Shown here one piece after another: positions 34,160-42,548 of a DNA stretch of 64,000 nucleotides. The position numbers were made by a program, and so were the translations under genes. Below the pieces are notes generated by a model that was given only the letters and a program-made list of their open reading frames with translations, was not told where the DNA came from and did no database searches. The stretch covers positions 3,075,501 through 3,139,500 of the forward strand of contig NZ_CP136594.1 in assembly GCF_032852305.1 (NCBI RefSeq), read 5' to 3'. The stretch is from Parasphingorhabdus sp. SCSIO 66989 (GTDB taxonomy: Bacteria > Pseudomonadota > Alphaproteobacteria > Sphingomonadales > Sphingomonadaceae). Numbering within the stretch: the first letter of the stretch is position 1; each line of letters begins with the position of its first letter.

Positions 34160-34735
34160 ATGACCGATCCCTTTGCCCTGTTTGACACATGGTTCACTGA
34201 AGCGCGTGAGACGGAGATCAACGACTCCAACGCCATGGCTCTGGCCACGGCAGACGCATCGGGCATGCCGTCTTTGCGTATGGTGCTGCTCAAGGGGCAT
34301 GACCGGCAGGGCTTTGTTTTCTACACCAATCTGGGCAGCAACAAGGCCAGCGACTTGAAAGCCAACCCGCAGGCGGCCTTGCTGTTCCACTGGAAATCGC
34401 TGCGGCGGCAAATCCGGGTGGCGGGGCAGGTCAGCTCGGTCGATGATGCAGCGGCGGACGCCTATTTCGCCAGCCGCAGCCGCGACTCCCAACTTGGCGC
34501 ATGGGCTTCGCTGCAATCCGAACCGCTCGACAGCCGCGACACTTTCATGGCGCGCTATGACGAGGTGCGTGCGCGATATGACGGTCAGGATGTGCCGCGC
34601 CCGCCGCATTGGTCCGGCTTTCGCATCGCGCCGCAGCGTTTTGAATTCTGGGAAGACCGCGAACACCGGCTGCACCACCGCCGCGTCTTCCTGCCTGATG
34701 GCGATGCTTGGACCGAAGGATTGCTCTACCCATGA
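34160..34735 (+). CDS. pdxH: Pyridoxine/pyridoxamine 5'-phosphate oxidase
   Basis: A 191-residue FMN enzyme making pyridoxal 5'-phosphate. Family segments are ALATADASGMPSLRMVLLKG, GFVFYTNLGSNKA, ALLFHWKSLRRQIRVAG and the C-terminal RLHHRRVFLPDGDAWTEG-type ending with the substrate-binding RxH. The start of the next gene overlaps its stop by four bases (ATGA). About 255 bases of non-coding DNA separate it from the divergent DnaJ-like gene. Confidence 0.96.
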   Translation: MTDPFALFDTWFTEARETEINDSNAMALATADASGMPSLRMVLLKGHDRQGFVFYTNLGSNKASDLKANPQAALLFHWKSLRRQIRVAGQVSSVDDAAADAYFASRSRDSQLGAWASLQSEPLDSRDTFMARYDEVRARYDGQDVPRPPHWSGFRIAPQRFEFWEDREHRLHHRRVFLPDGDAWTEGLLYP

Positions 34736-35559
34736 CCAGCGTGACCCTGCCCTATGCGCATATTGACGCCTTTGCCGACCGCCCGTTCACCGGCAATCAG
34801 GCGGCGGTGATGCCGCTTGAGACATGGCTGCCGGATGCAGTTTTGCAGGCGATTGGTGAAGAGAATAATTTCGCTGAAACTGCTTTCATCGTGCCCGATA
34901 AAACTGGCGAGGCGGATTATGAACTGCGCTGGTTCACCCCTACCAGCGAGGTTGATCTGTGTGGCCATGCCACTCTCGCCTCCGGCCATTATGTTCTAAG
35001 CCAGGACTCCAAGCGCGACAGCGTCAGCTTCCGCACCCGCAAGGCAGGCATTCTGAAAGTATCGCGCGGGACAAAAGGCTATGACATGGCGCTGCCCGCA
35101 ACCTTTGTACAAGCCTATGACCATCCTGAACTGAGCGCTGCGCTGGGCACCGGTGGTGCCCCGCTCTTCAAAGCGGTACGCGGCGTGGAAAAGACCACGA
35201 TCATCCTGCTGGACGACGCCGATGCAGTACGCAAGGTCTCGGTCGATATGGCCGCACTCACCGACATTCCGGTCATGGCCATCATCACCGCGCCAGGCGA
35301 TGCGCAAAGCGGCACCGATGTCATCAGCCGCGTCTTCGTCCCCGCCTGGGGCGTGCCCGAAGACAGCGTCACCGGCTCGGCTCATTGCGCACTGGCGACT
35401 TTCTGGTCAGAGCGTCTGGGCCGCAACTCTTTCAGCGCCTATCAGGCCAGCCAGCGAGGCGGGGTTGTGCAATGTCGCCATGATGGTGATGAGGCGGTGC
35501 TGTCGGGCGAGTGCTTTACCGTGGTCGAGGGCCGGTTTGCTTTGCCCGGGCTCGGCTGA
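34732..35559 (+). CDS. PhzF family isomerase/epimerase
   Basis: A 275-residue protein of the diaminopimelate-epimerase-like fold. It has IDAFADRPFTGNQAAVM, the catalytic-site NNFAETAFI (conserved glutamate), RWFTPTSEVDLCGHATLASG and the C-terminal GVPEDSVTGSAHCALATFW. ATG 34732 is chosen because it overlaps the pdxH stop; an in-frame ATG at 34708 lies inside pdxH. The substrate is unknown: most family members outside phenazine operons are uncharacterised isomerases. Confidence 0.93.
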   Translation: MTSVTLPYAHIDAFADRPFTGNQAAVMPLETWLPDAVLQAIGEENNFAETAFIVPDKTGEADYELRWFTPTSEVDLCGHATLASGHYVLSQDSKRDSVSFRTRKAGILKVSRGTKGYDMALPATFVQAYDHPELSAALGTGGAPLFKAVRGVEKTTIILLDDADAVRKVSVDMAALTDIPVMAIITAPGDAQSGTDVISRVFVPAWGVPEDSVTGSAHCALATFWSERLGRNSFSAYQASQRGGVVQCRHDGDEAVLSGECFTVVEGRFALPGLG

Positions 35560-35940
35560 GACCCTCAATTTTCACGCGGAGACGCGAAGGCGCGGAGAAA
35601 TAGAGTCCTTCCCGATCTTACCTAGGGATGTGGAACTGTCCAATACGGAGAAGGGGCGCGAAGCCGGAGAAGAACTTCAGCCCCGAACGCCGCCTTTCAT
35701 AAAAGCGGGCATGTCCTACACCCGCAGTCGCTGCTATCATCGCGTCGGCTCTTTCTAATCTGTTGATCTGATGCGGTGATTTTGGCGCGAATAGGGGAAA
35801 ACTGTCACCTTGTATTGGCGAGAGTGTTTCTGCGATAAAGTTACTTTTTCTCAATGCTATAGCGCGAACACATAAGTCGATTAGCCAGGGTAACAGGGTG
35901 TCACTTGTGTCACCTTTTGTTGGTTTAAGGCGCAATGGCT

Positions 35941-36090
35941 CCCCTCCTCCTTCAGGGGAGGGGCAGTGAGACTTAGCCCTGAGCGCCAGCGAAGGGGTTA
36001 GTCGCAGCGGGGTGGGGGTTCACCGCTTGCGCTGCGCCTGTGGAACGCCCCCTCTCCCAACCCTCTCCCCTGAAGGGGAGAGGGCTAAGA
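35941..36090. repeat. Palindromic GA/CT-rich repeat, family A copy 4
   Basis: Nearly the same as the copy at 846-988: CTCCTTCAGGGGAGGGGCAG, then TGAGACTTAGCCCTGAGCG, CGCAGCGGGGTGGGGGTT, and the right arm CCCTCTCCCCTGAAGGGGAG. It is followed directly by another repeat type. Confidence 0.88.
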
Positions 36091-36183
36091 ATGACTCGCG
36101 CAAAGGCGCTAAGGCACGAAGATCTTGGGCACTTGGCGCGGCATTCTTCGCGTTCTTGATAATCTTCGCGTTCTTCGCGTGAA
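36091..36183. repeat. A/C-rich inverted repeat, family F
   Basis: The left arm CGCGCAAAGGCGCTAAGGCA(CGAAG) faces the right arm (CTTCG)CGTTCTTCGCGTGAAAC with a degenerate middle. It is related in pattern to the inner arms of the family E elements (CACACAAAGACACGAAG). Confidence 0.6.
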
Positions 36184-36249
36184 ACAACTGGCCTGATGTG
36201 AACCCACGATTTGAGCGAACGATAGCGACCTTCGACGCTTATTGCCTGT

Positions 36250-36296
36250 GCCCCTCCCCCAGCTTCGCTGGTTCCCCTCCCCGTCCCGAGGAGGAT
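36250..36296. repeat. Half-copy of repeat family B
   Basis: CCCCTCCCCCAGCTTCGCTG, then GTTCCCCTCCCCGTCCCGAG, GAGGA: this matches the complement of the left arm of the complete element at 37928-38107. The other half is absent, so it is a remnant. Confidence 0.65.
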
Positions 36297-36301
36297 TGCC
36301 C

Positions 36302-37468
36302 TCAAAGCACAGCCAATATCTCTCCCATTTTGCGGTCGATCGGTGCGCCGACTTCGTCCTGGGTTTTGCCGAGACGCACCATGGTGACGCGCTTGTCGGG
36401 CGAGACGATGACCTTCTGCCCCAGATGGCCGAGCATGGCGAAGACATTGTCCGGGCCGTTATTGGGGAAGAGCACTGGATTGCGCCCGCCGGTGCGTTGC
36501 TTGTTGAGCCAGATATGGCCGGCATAGGCAGGGTCAATCTCACTTGAGGTCAGCATGAAGCGGATCCAGCTTTTGGGCAGGATCTGGTTGCCATCGACCG
36601 CGCCGCCATTGCGCAGGAACTCGCCAAACTTCGCCCAATCGCGCGCGGTGGCGTGGATCAGGCTGCCGCCGAGCATGGTGCCCGCCGCATCATATTCGGG
36701 GAACATGCTGGTGAGGCCCAGCGGTTCGGTCAGCCGCCCTTTGATAAATTGCGCCATCACCCGCTGGCGCACATCGGGGTCGGTGCTGTCGGTCAGTTCG
36801 CGGGTGATGATGTCGGACAGGATGAAGGAGGTATTGGTGCTATATTCAAACTGCTCACCCGGCTGCGCTTCAAGCGTTTTGGCCTTGGCATAGCCTGCGG
36901 CATCCGCCGCGCCATCGAGGAACAACGCGCGCACCTCATCGGACTCATAGGGCGGATCGCCCGCCTCTGTGTGGTCGAGACCGGAGGACATATGCAGCAA
37001 TTGGCGTAGCGTGATCGCACCGCGTGGATCGCCGGGGCGTTGCCATTCGGGCACGGGGGCGGGCTCATCCAGCGCGAGACGGCCATCGGAGACCAAAATG
37101 CCGATCAGCACTGAGGTCACTGTTTTGGCCATCGACCAGCTGATAAAGCGGGTCTCGCGATCATAGCCTTTGGCATAGCGCTCGGCGATGATCTCGCCAT
37201 CCTCGACGATGATGATCGCGCGGGTTTCAGCAAATTCCTCGGCCTCGAACATCGGTTCGACGGCATCGCGCAGCCGATTGGCGCTGATCCGGTTGCCATC
37301 GCGATAGTCGATGATCGGGTCGGCGTTTTCAGCGGTCTCGGCAGGTTTCTCGGTCACCGGAGCAGGCGCGGCGGAAGCCAGCAGCACAGCACCACCGGCA
37401 AGCGCGGTTGCAGCAAGACCCAGAGAAGCAGCACGAAGAGAGAAGGACATTTGCGGGGTTACTTTCAT
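36302..37468 (-). CDS. Exported serine hydrolase (beta-lactamase class C / EstB-like)
   Basis: A 388-residue protein with a signal peptide (residues 1-34). The penicillin-binding-protein/class C fold carries the nucleophile tetrad SMAK (S112-K115), the second motif in FEYSTN (Y209) and a C-terminal GHLGQK in the place of the KTG box. This resembles 6-aminohexanoate-dimer hydrolase and EstB-type esterases more than true beta-lactamases. The substrate is unknown. It stands alone between repeat-rich DNA and a divergent small gene. Confidence 0.88.
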   Translation of the reverse strand: MKVTPQMSFSLRAASLGLAATALAGGAVLLASAAPAPVTEKPAETAENADPIIDYRDGNRISANRLRDAVEPMFEAEEFAETRAIIIVEDGEIIAERYAKGYDRETRFISWSMAKTVTSVLIGILVSDGRLALDEPAPVPEWQRPGDPRGAITLRQLLHMSSGLDHTEAGDPPYESDEVRALFLDGAADAAGYAKAKTLEAQPGEQFEYSTNTSFILSDIITRELTDSTDPDVRQRVMAQFIKGRLTEPLGLTSMFPEYDAAGTMLGGSLIHATARDWAKFGEFLRNGGAVDGNQILPKSWIRFMLTSSEIDPAYAGHIWLNKQRTGGRNPVLFPNNGPDNVFAMLGHLGQKVIVSPDKRVTMVRLGKTQDEVGAPIDRKMGEILAVL

Positions 37469-37539
37469 CAGGATGCACGGCTATGGCCGGAAGAGTATCG
37501 CACTAACAATATGGCATTTTTCGGGGGACGCAACGCTTC

Positions 37540-37926
37540 ATGTCGGCAGCTCAACAATCGGATGGTCCTCAAAAATCGGGCGGCATAAGCAAAGGGCACA
37601 TTGTGCTGTGGCTGGTGCTCGCACTGCTGGTGGTGGCGATTGTCGGCGTTTTGTGGAACCTCGCCGCGATCCGCAGCTATACCAATGTTGGCTCAGCCTA
37701 TTCCGCCCGTGTGGTCTGTTCCTGCCGCTATGTCGGCGGGCGCGATCTCACTGATTGCGAAAAGGATCTGGAGCCGGGAATGGAAGTGGTGTCGTTAAGC
37801 GATGATGAGGAAGCGAAACGCGTTACCGCTTATGTTCCGCTGCTGGCCGAGCAAAAGGCGGAATTTCGTGAAGGCTATGGCTGTGTGCTGCTAAGCAAGG
37901 AAGAGCGCGAGGCTTTGGAGGAGTAA
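37540..37926 (+). CDS. Single-pass membrane protein of unknown function
   Basis: A 128-residue protein: a polar N-terminus, one membrane helix (about residues 20-43), then an outside domain with VVCSCRYVGGRDLTDCEKDL and later GYGCVLL. Four cysteines, two as C-S-C, suggest a small disulfide-stabilised periplasmic domain. I do not recognise a named family. It diverges from the serine hydrolase with 71 bases between starts and is followed immediately by a repeat. Confidence 0.7.
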   Translation: MSAAQQSDGPQKSGGISKGHIVLWLVLALLVVAIVGVLWNLAAIRSYTNVGSAYSARVVCSCRYVGGRDLTDCEKDLEPGMEVVSLSDDEEAKRVTAYVPLLAEQKAEFREGYGCVLLSKEEREALEE

Positions 37927-37927
37927 G

Positions 37928-38107
37928 TCCTCCCCTTGGGGGAGGGGAACCAGCGAAGCTGGTGGAGGGGCACAGGCCGCCTGATGCGATGTCTATAGCG
38001 AAGGCAAAATTGGCTTTCGCACCACCAGCGCATCGCTTCAACTCTGTATCATGCCGAGGGTGCCCCTCCACCGTCTGCGACGGTCCCCCTCCCCGTTCCG
38101 GGGAGGA
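37928..38107. repeat. Palindromic repeat, family B complete copy
   Basis: The left arm TCCTCCCCTTGGGGGAGGGG plus AACCAGCGAAGCTGGTGGAG is answered by the right arm CCCCTCCACCGTCTGCGACG plus GTCCCCCTCCCCGTTCCGGG(GAGGA). About 80 bases of less ordered DNA lie between. It separates the converging small membrane gene and envC. Confidence 0.8.
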
Positions 38108-38114
38108 TTGGAGA

Positions 38115-39338
38115 TCACTGCGCGGCAATCAACGTCGCGACATCAACCGGCTGACCATTGCGACGCAGTTCGATCATGATATCGCCACCCTCGCCTGCAG
38201 GTGCCCGGCCAATCGGCGCCCCCTGTGATACTTCGTCACCGACCTTAGCATTGATCTGCGCCAGTCCGGTGATCAGTGTCGTCCAACCGCCATCATGCTC
38301 CAATATGATGATCTCGCCAAAGCCGCGATAGTCCCCGGCATAGGCAACCCGCGATCTGGCAGGTGCGATAATCTGTGCCGCGTCACCGGCGCGGATGGTA
38401 ATACCGCGAGCGGTCACACCGCTTTCTGACACCTCGCCAAATCCGGTGGTCACGGTGCCGACAACCGGCAGCATATAGGCCGGGCGACCAGCGCGGCGCG
38501 GTGTGGCATTACCCTTGCCGACAACATTGGAAAGCTCCGGCCGATCAGGTCGCAAACGCGGGCCATCCAGCGCCGCCAGCTCCTCTCGAACTGTGCTGCT
38601 GACGGTGATGCGGTCGATCAGATCATCAAGATCGCGAGCGTCTTCGCCTAAAGCAATCGCACGGTCTTCCTCAAGCTGTGCTCCGCCGATCAGCTCGCGC
38701 GATTCCAGCCTTGCCGCCGTTTCCATGCGTGCCAGCTTTTGCCGTCGGTCCTCGAGCTTCTGCCGCGATGCGCGCAATGTTTTCGCCGCCTTTTCAGCCT
38801 GTCTGCGCAATGTGCGGCTGCGCTCTATATCCTCACGCAACTCTTGCGACATATCCTCCACTTGCGGCCGGATTGATGCTATTAATGCGCGCACCCGCAC
38901 CGTTTCTTCGAGCGAGCCGGGCTTGACAAGAGCGAGCGCGGTTGGCCGTCGGCTGAACTGTTGCAATGCGGCGGTCAGCTTGATCATCGGTTCCTGCTTC
39001 GCCGCCAGACGCCGTTTCTGTGCCAATTGCAACGTGTCGAGAATGGAAATGCGCGCATTGGCGGCAGCAATCCGCGCTTCGGATTCCTGAACCCGCGCCG
39101 CCATCGCCTGAATATCTCCGCGCACCTTGTCCGCGCGCTTGGTGGCGCTGTCAGCCCGCTTCTGCAGCCCCTCCGCGCGTTCTAAAGCGGCTTTCGCTTG
39201 CGCTTCAGCAGCACGCAACGCCTTTTGTGTTTCTGCAACGGTCTGCCCAGGCAACACACTGTTTTGCGCAATCGCCGACCAGCCAATAGCAACGAGCCCG
39301 ATGCCCAAGACAAGAGTAAGAATGAGAGAGCGCATCAT
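38115..39338 (-). CDS. envC: Murein hydrolase activator EnvC-like (degenerate LytM domain)
   Basis: A 407-residue periplasmic protein: signal peptide (1-24, ending AIAQ), long coiled-coil from about 30 to 250, then a LytM/M23 domain (280-400). The metal-binding residues are lost: the usual HxGxD region reads GVTARGITIRAG, and the HxH region reads GGDIMIELRRNG. EnvC proteins have no enzyme activity but activate cell-division amidases, which fits. It follows rlmH on the same strand (6 bases). In many Alphaproteobacteria ctpA follows envC; here a repeat and unrelated genes do. Confidence 0.9.
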   Translation of the reverse strand: MMRSLILTLVLGIGLVAIGWSAIAQNSVLPGQTVAETQKALRAAEAQAKAALERAEGLQKRADSATKRADKVRGDIQAMAARVQESEARIAAANARISILDTLQLAQKRRLAAKQEPMIKLTAALQQFSRRPTALALVKPGSLEETVRVRALIASIRPQVEDMSQELREDIERSRTLRRQAEKAAKTLRASRQKLEDRRQKLARMETAARLESRELIGGAQLEEDRAIALGEDARDLDDLIDRITVSSTVREELAALDGPRLRPDRPELSNVVGKGNATPRRAGRPAYMLPVVGTVTTGFGEVSESGVTARGITIRAGDAAQIIAPARSRVAYAGDYRGFGEIIILEHDGGWTTLITGLAQINAKVGDEVSQGAPIGRAPAGEGGDIMIELRRNGQPVDVATLIAAQ

Positions 39339-39344
39339 CTTCCC

Positions 39345-39773
39345 CTAGCCTTCTCGATGATAGGGATGACCAGCCAATATGCTGGTAGCACGCCATAGCT
39401 GCTCGGCCAGCATCGCGCGCGCCATCATGTGCGGCCAGGTGGCATTGCCAAAGGACAGCAGGAGGTCAGCCTCGGCGCGCTGGGCATCATCAAAGCCGTC
39501 CGCGCCGCCGATAAACAGCCTTGTTTCACGCACCCCATCATCGCGCCAACGGCCCAATATGCCGGAAAAGGCAACAGATGAGAGATTCTTACCTTTTTCA
39601 TCGAGCAGGATGGTGCGGCAAGGTGCAGTCGTGGGAGGTTTGGCTACAGCATCCGGGCGGTCGGGAAGTTCTGTCACCTGCCAGGGCCATGACAGGCGCT
39701 CCATATATCGGGTCACAAGCTCCGCCTCGGCACTGCGGCCGATCTTGCCCCGGGCGATGATATGCAGCTTCAT
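39345..39773 (-). CDS. rlmH: 23S rRNA (pseudouridine-1915-N3) methyltransferase
   Basis: A 142-residue SPOUT-class methyltransferase that modifies pseudouridine 1915 in helix 69 of 23S rRNA on assembled ribosomes. The start MKLHIIARGKIG fits the family (an ATG at 39785 adds four residues). The trefoil-knot cofactor motifs are RLFIGGADGFDD and LSFGNATWPHMMARAMLAEQ, and the closing GHPYHREG is characteristic. It is co-directional with rsfS. Confidence 0.96.
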   Translation of the reverse strand: MKLHIIARGKIGRSAEAELVTRYMERLSWPWQVTELPDRPDAVAKPPTTAPCRTILLDEKGKNLSSVAFSGILGRWRDDGVRETRLFIGGADGFDDAQRAEADLLLSFGNATWPHMMARAMLAEQLWRATSILAGHPYHREG

Positions 39774-39821
39774 GGGCTCTGTCATATCATCTGAAATGTC
39801 AGGCGCAATTGCCTGTTACGC

Positions 39822-40232
39822 TCAGGCGTTACCCTCAGCGGTATCGTCAAAGCCCCACATCCGCTCCAGATTGTAGAAGCTGCGCACTTCCGGACGGAAC
39901 AGGTGGACAATGACGTCCCCGGCATCAATCAGCACCCAGTCTGCATTGGGCAGACCTTCAATACGTGCCGTCCCACCGGCTTTCTTGATCCGTTCGACCA
40001 TCTTCTGCGCCATGGATGCGACCTGACGTGTCGAGCGACCGGATGCGATAATCATATGATCGGCAATGCTGCTTTTGCCTTCCAGATCAATGACAACCAT
40101 ATCCTGCGCCTGATCATCATCAAGCGACTGGCGCGCAAGCGCCAGCAGGGCATCAGGTTCAGGCCCGGCATCAGCACCGGGATTGAGCGGCGTGGATGGC
40201 CTTTCGGTCACGGTTTCAGCTAAATTGGTCAA
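39822..40232 (-). CDS. rsfS: Ribosomal silencing factor RsfS
   Basis: A 136-residue protein that binds L14 and stops subunit joining in starved cells. The core has the pattern QDMVVIDLEGKSSIADHMII, SGRSTRQVASMAQ and WVLIDAGDVIVHLFRPEVRS, followed by YNLERMW. The start is a TTG (40232) preceded by GAGGA at good spacing; no ATG or GTG is available that keeps the N-terminus. It lies between nadD and rlmH on the same strand. Confidence 0.95.
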   Translation of the reverse strand: MTNLAETVTERPSTPLNPGADAGPEPDALLALARQSLDDDQAQDMVVIDLEGKSSIADHMIIASGRSTRQVASMAQKMVERIKKAGGTARIEGLPNADWVLIDAGDVIVHLFRPEVRSFYNLERMWGFDDTAEGNA

Positions 40233-40309
40233 AAGAGTTCCTCTTTACTGGTGGTCCATAATGGCTGCTCCCACCCAGCCTGGGCCACTTGTCTTTACAA
40301 CAATCGGCA

Positions 40310-40972
40310 TCACAGTAATTCGCGGGTCACATCGTCACGAACGATATGACCAGCATAGTCGCTATGCCAATTGGGGGTGGTGCGGCGGATGTTACTCGCC
40401 GAACGCGGATCGGAACGATAGCGCAATATCACAAGCGCTGGCGTGCTCCATTTCGTCCAATGCACACTCTGGTTCCGGGGCCGGACAAAGCGCCCGAACC
40501 AAGCCATTGCCTTTGAAGCAACAGCGGATTGAGTATAACCCGGTCTGGCGATGACCGCAATCGGCATTAATCGTGCAATTTCACGCCATTGGCGCCAGCG
40601 ATGAAAATTTTCCAGATTATCTGCCCCCATAATCCAGACGAATTGATGCCGCGGATATCGGTTTACCAAGGTACGCAAAGTATCAATCGTATAGCGCGTC
40701 TGCATTGTGCGCTCGATCGCTGTGGCGCGGATCGGAGCGGCGCGAGAGAGATCCTGTGCCGAAGCCAGACGGGCATCCAGCGGCGCCATATCGGTCGCCC
40801 CGGCTTTGAGCGGATTGCCCGGCGAGACCAGCCACCAACATTCCTTCAACCGCAACGCCTTCATCGCGAACAGCGTGATGCTGCGATGACCGCCATGCGC
40901 GGGGTTGAAAGACCCGCCCAAAAGCCCGACGGGCTTGCGTCCGCCTCTTGTCAGCGATCTTTCCTCTAACAT
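40310..40972 (-). CDS. nadD: Nicotinate-nucleotide adenylyltransferase
   Basis: A 220-residue enzyme of NAD synthesis. The nucleotidyltransferase motif is GLLGGSFNPAHGGHRSI (GxFxPxHxGH), with IMGADNLENFHRWRQW in the middle. The usual C-terminal ISSTxIR box appears as SASNIRR. It starts 8 bases after the proA stop in the operon proA-nadD-rsfS-rlmH-envC. Confidence 0.95.
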   Translation of the reverse strand: MLEERSLTRGGRKPVGLLGGSFNPAHGGHRSITLFAMKALRLKECWWLVSPGNPLKAGATDMAPLDARLASAQDLSRAAPIRATAIERTMQTRYTIDTLRTLVNRYPRHQFVWIMGADNLENFHRWRQWREIARLMPIAVIARPGYTQSAVASKAMAWFGRFVRPRNQSVHWTKWSTPALVILRYRSDPRSASNIRRTTPNWHSDYAGHIVRDDVTRELL

Positions 40973-40980
40973 AGCGGCAT

Positions 40981-42273
40981 TCAGGGACGCGTTTGACCGG
41001 TGCCATCAACCAACCATTTATAGGTGGTGAGCGCCTCCACGCCGACTGGCCCCCGCGCATGGAGCCGTCCGGTGGCAATCCCGATTTCCGCCCCCAGGCC
41101 AAATTCCCCGCCATCGGCAAATTGGGTCGAAGCATTGACCATAACAATCGCGCTATCGACACCGGACTGAAACTGCGCCGCGGCCTCGCTGTCCTGTGTG
41201 ATAATCGCTTCGGTATGGCCGGAGCCAAACTCAGCAATATGTGCCATGGCCTCATCGACACCACGCACAAAACGCACAGCCACAACGGGCGCAAGAAATT
41301 CCTGCCCCCAATCCTCCTGCATCGCCGGGACTACTCGGCGATCCATTTCCATTGCCATATCATCGCCACGCACCTCGCATCCGGCATCGATGAGCGCACC
41401 GATCACGCGCGCCGGTTGCGGGAAGTCCTGATCGATCAACACCGTCTCGGTCGCACCACAAATCCCGGTTCGCCGCATCTTGGCGTTGACGACAATGGCT
41501 GCGGCTTTTTCAGGGTCAGCGCTGGCATGGACATAGCTATGACAAATGCCATCAAGATGCGCGAGCACCGGAACCCTCGCTTCCTGCTGCACTCTTTCGA
41601 CTAAAGAACGACCACCGCGCGGGATGATAAGGTCAATGCCGTCGCTTGCCTTCAGCATCGCGCCGACCAGTGCGCGGTCCTGATCGGCAACGCGCTGCAC
41701 CGCAGCCTCTGGAAAGCCTTTAGCCACCAGACCGCGCACCATAGCTGCGTGTAGTGCTGCATTGCTGTATTTTGCTTCACTACCACCACGCAATATCACC
41801 GCATTGCCCGCGCGGACGCACAGCGCCGCAGCATCCACGGTCACATTGGGACGGCTTTCATAAATCATGCCGATAACGCCAAGCGGCACGCTGACACGGC
41901 GAATGACGAGGCCATTGGGCCGTGTGCGGCTGTCCAGTTCATGCCCCAGCGGATCAGGCAGTTCAGCAATGTCCCTGACTGCGGCGATGATGGCGTCAAT
42001 CCGCGCATCATCCAGTGCCAACCGGTCGCACATGGCATCGCTAAGGCCACGATCCTTGGCCGCAGCAAGATCCTCCGCATTGGCGGCAAGGATGGTAGCA
42101 CGATCATTATCGAGCGATGCCGCCGATGCGACCAACGCGCGCTGCCTTGCCGCACCACCCATAGTCGCCAATGCCCGTTGCGCCTGTCGCGCAGCCTTTG
42201 CCATTGCCGCGATGACTTTCGTGGCATCATCGCTCGCAAATGCGGCCTGTCCCTGATGTCGCGTCGTCGTCAA
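40981..42273 (-). CDS. proA: Glutamate-5-semialdehyde dehydrogenase
   Basis: An enzyme of proline synthesis (about 430 residues) that reduces glutamyl-5-phosphate with NADPH. The aldehyde-dehydrogenase-type catalytic cysteine is in MRRTGICGATETVLID, and the cofactor region has GMIYESRPNVTVDAAALC. Start choice: a TTG at 42273 stands 5 bases after GAGG (from AAGAGGACATT), whereas the ATG at 42291 has no ribosome-binding site; either keeps the fold. It is the first gene of a five-gene operon, and 275 bases up to the M23 gene hold the divergent promoters. Confidence 0.93.
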   Translation of the reverse strand: MTTTRHQGQAAFASDDATKVIAAMAKAARQAQRALATMGGAARQRALVASAASLDNDRATILAANAEDLAAAKDRGLSDAMCDRLALDDARIDAIIAAVRDIAELPDPLGHELDSRTRPNGLVIRRVSVPLGVIGMIYESRPNVTVDAAALCVRAGNAVILRGGSEAKYSNAALHAAMVRGLVAKGFPEAAVQRVADQDRALVGAMLKASDGIDLIIPRGGRSLVERVQQEARVPVLAHLDGICHSYVHASADPEKAAAIVVNAKMRRTGICGATETVLIDQDFPQPARVIGALIDAGCEVRGDDMAMEMDRRVVPAMQEDWGQEFLAPVVAVRFVRGVDEAMAHIAEFGSGHTEAIITQDSEAAAQFQSGVDSAIVMVNASTQFADGGEFGLGAEIGIATGRLHARGPVGVEALTTYKWLVDGTGQTRP

Positions 42274-42548
42274 AATGTCCTCTTCATGCATATGCCAGCA
42301 GATAAGCGGAGCGAATGCTGCACGCAAGCAGTTCAAAAACGACTCGCATCGCAGCTAAATGACTCATTCCTAAGGCTTTTGAACAAAAGCTGTATCTTTC
42401 CGTCCGAATCCGATCTTTTGTAATAATTGTAAAACCATTTGTCGCATTATGCCTTCGACTCGTCACGAGTCTGCAACATCGGATTCGATTCCTTAACCCC
42501 GCTTTGCTAGGGGCCGTGCCAACTACAGGGTCATAGGAAACTAGGGTC

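Larger units (their letters stand above)
35560..36301. other. 740-base gene-free region rich in repeat pieces
   Basis: It holds a half-copy of the family G repeat (35571-35598), a complete family A repeat (35941-36090), a family F element (36091-36183) and a half-copy of family B (36250-36296). The part from 35600 to 35940 shows no gene I can support; its longest frame (minus, 35618-35935) has no recognisable motif and ends in repeat sequence. Confidence 0.6.

Noticed and set aside
35618-35935. A 105-codon minus-strand frame in the repeat-rich gap
   Set aside because: No ribosome-binding site, no recognised motif, and flanked by repeat sequence.
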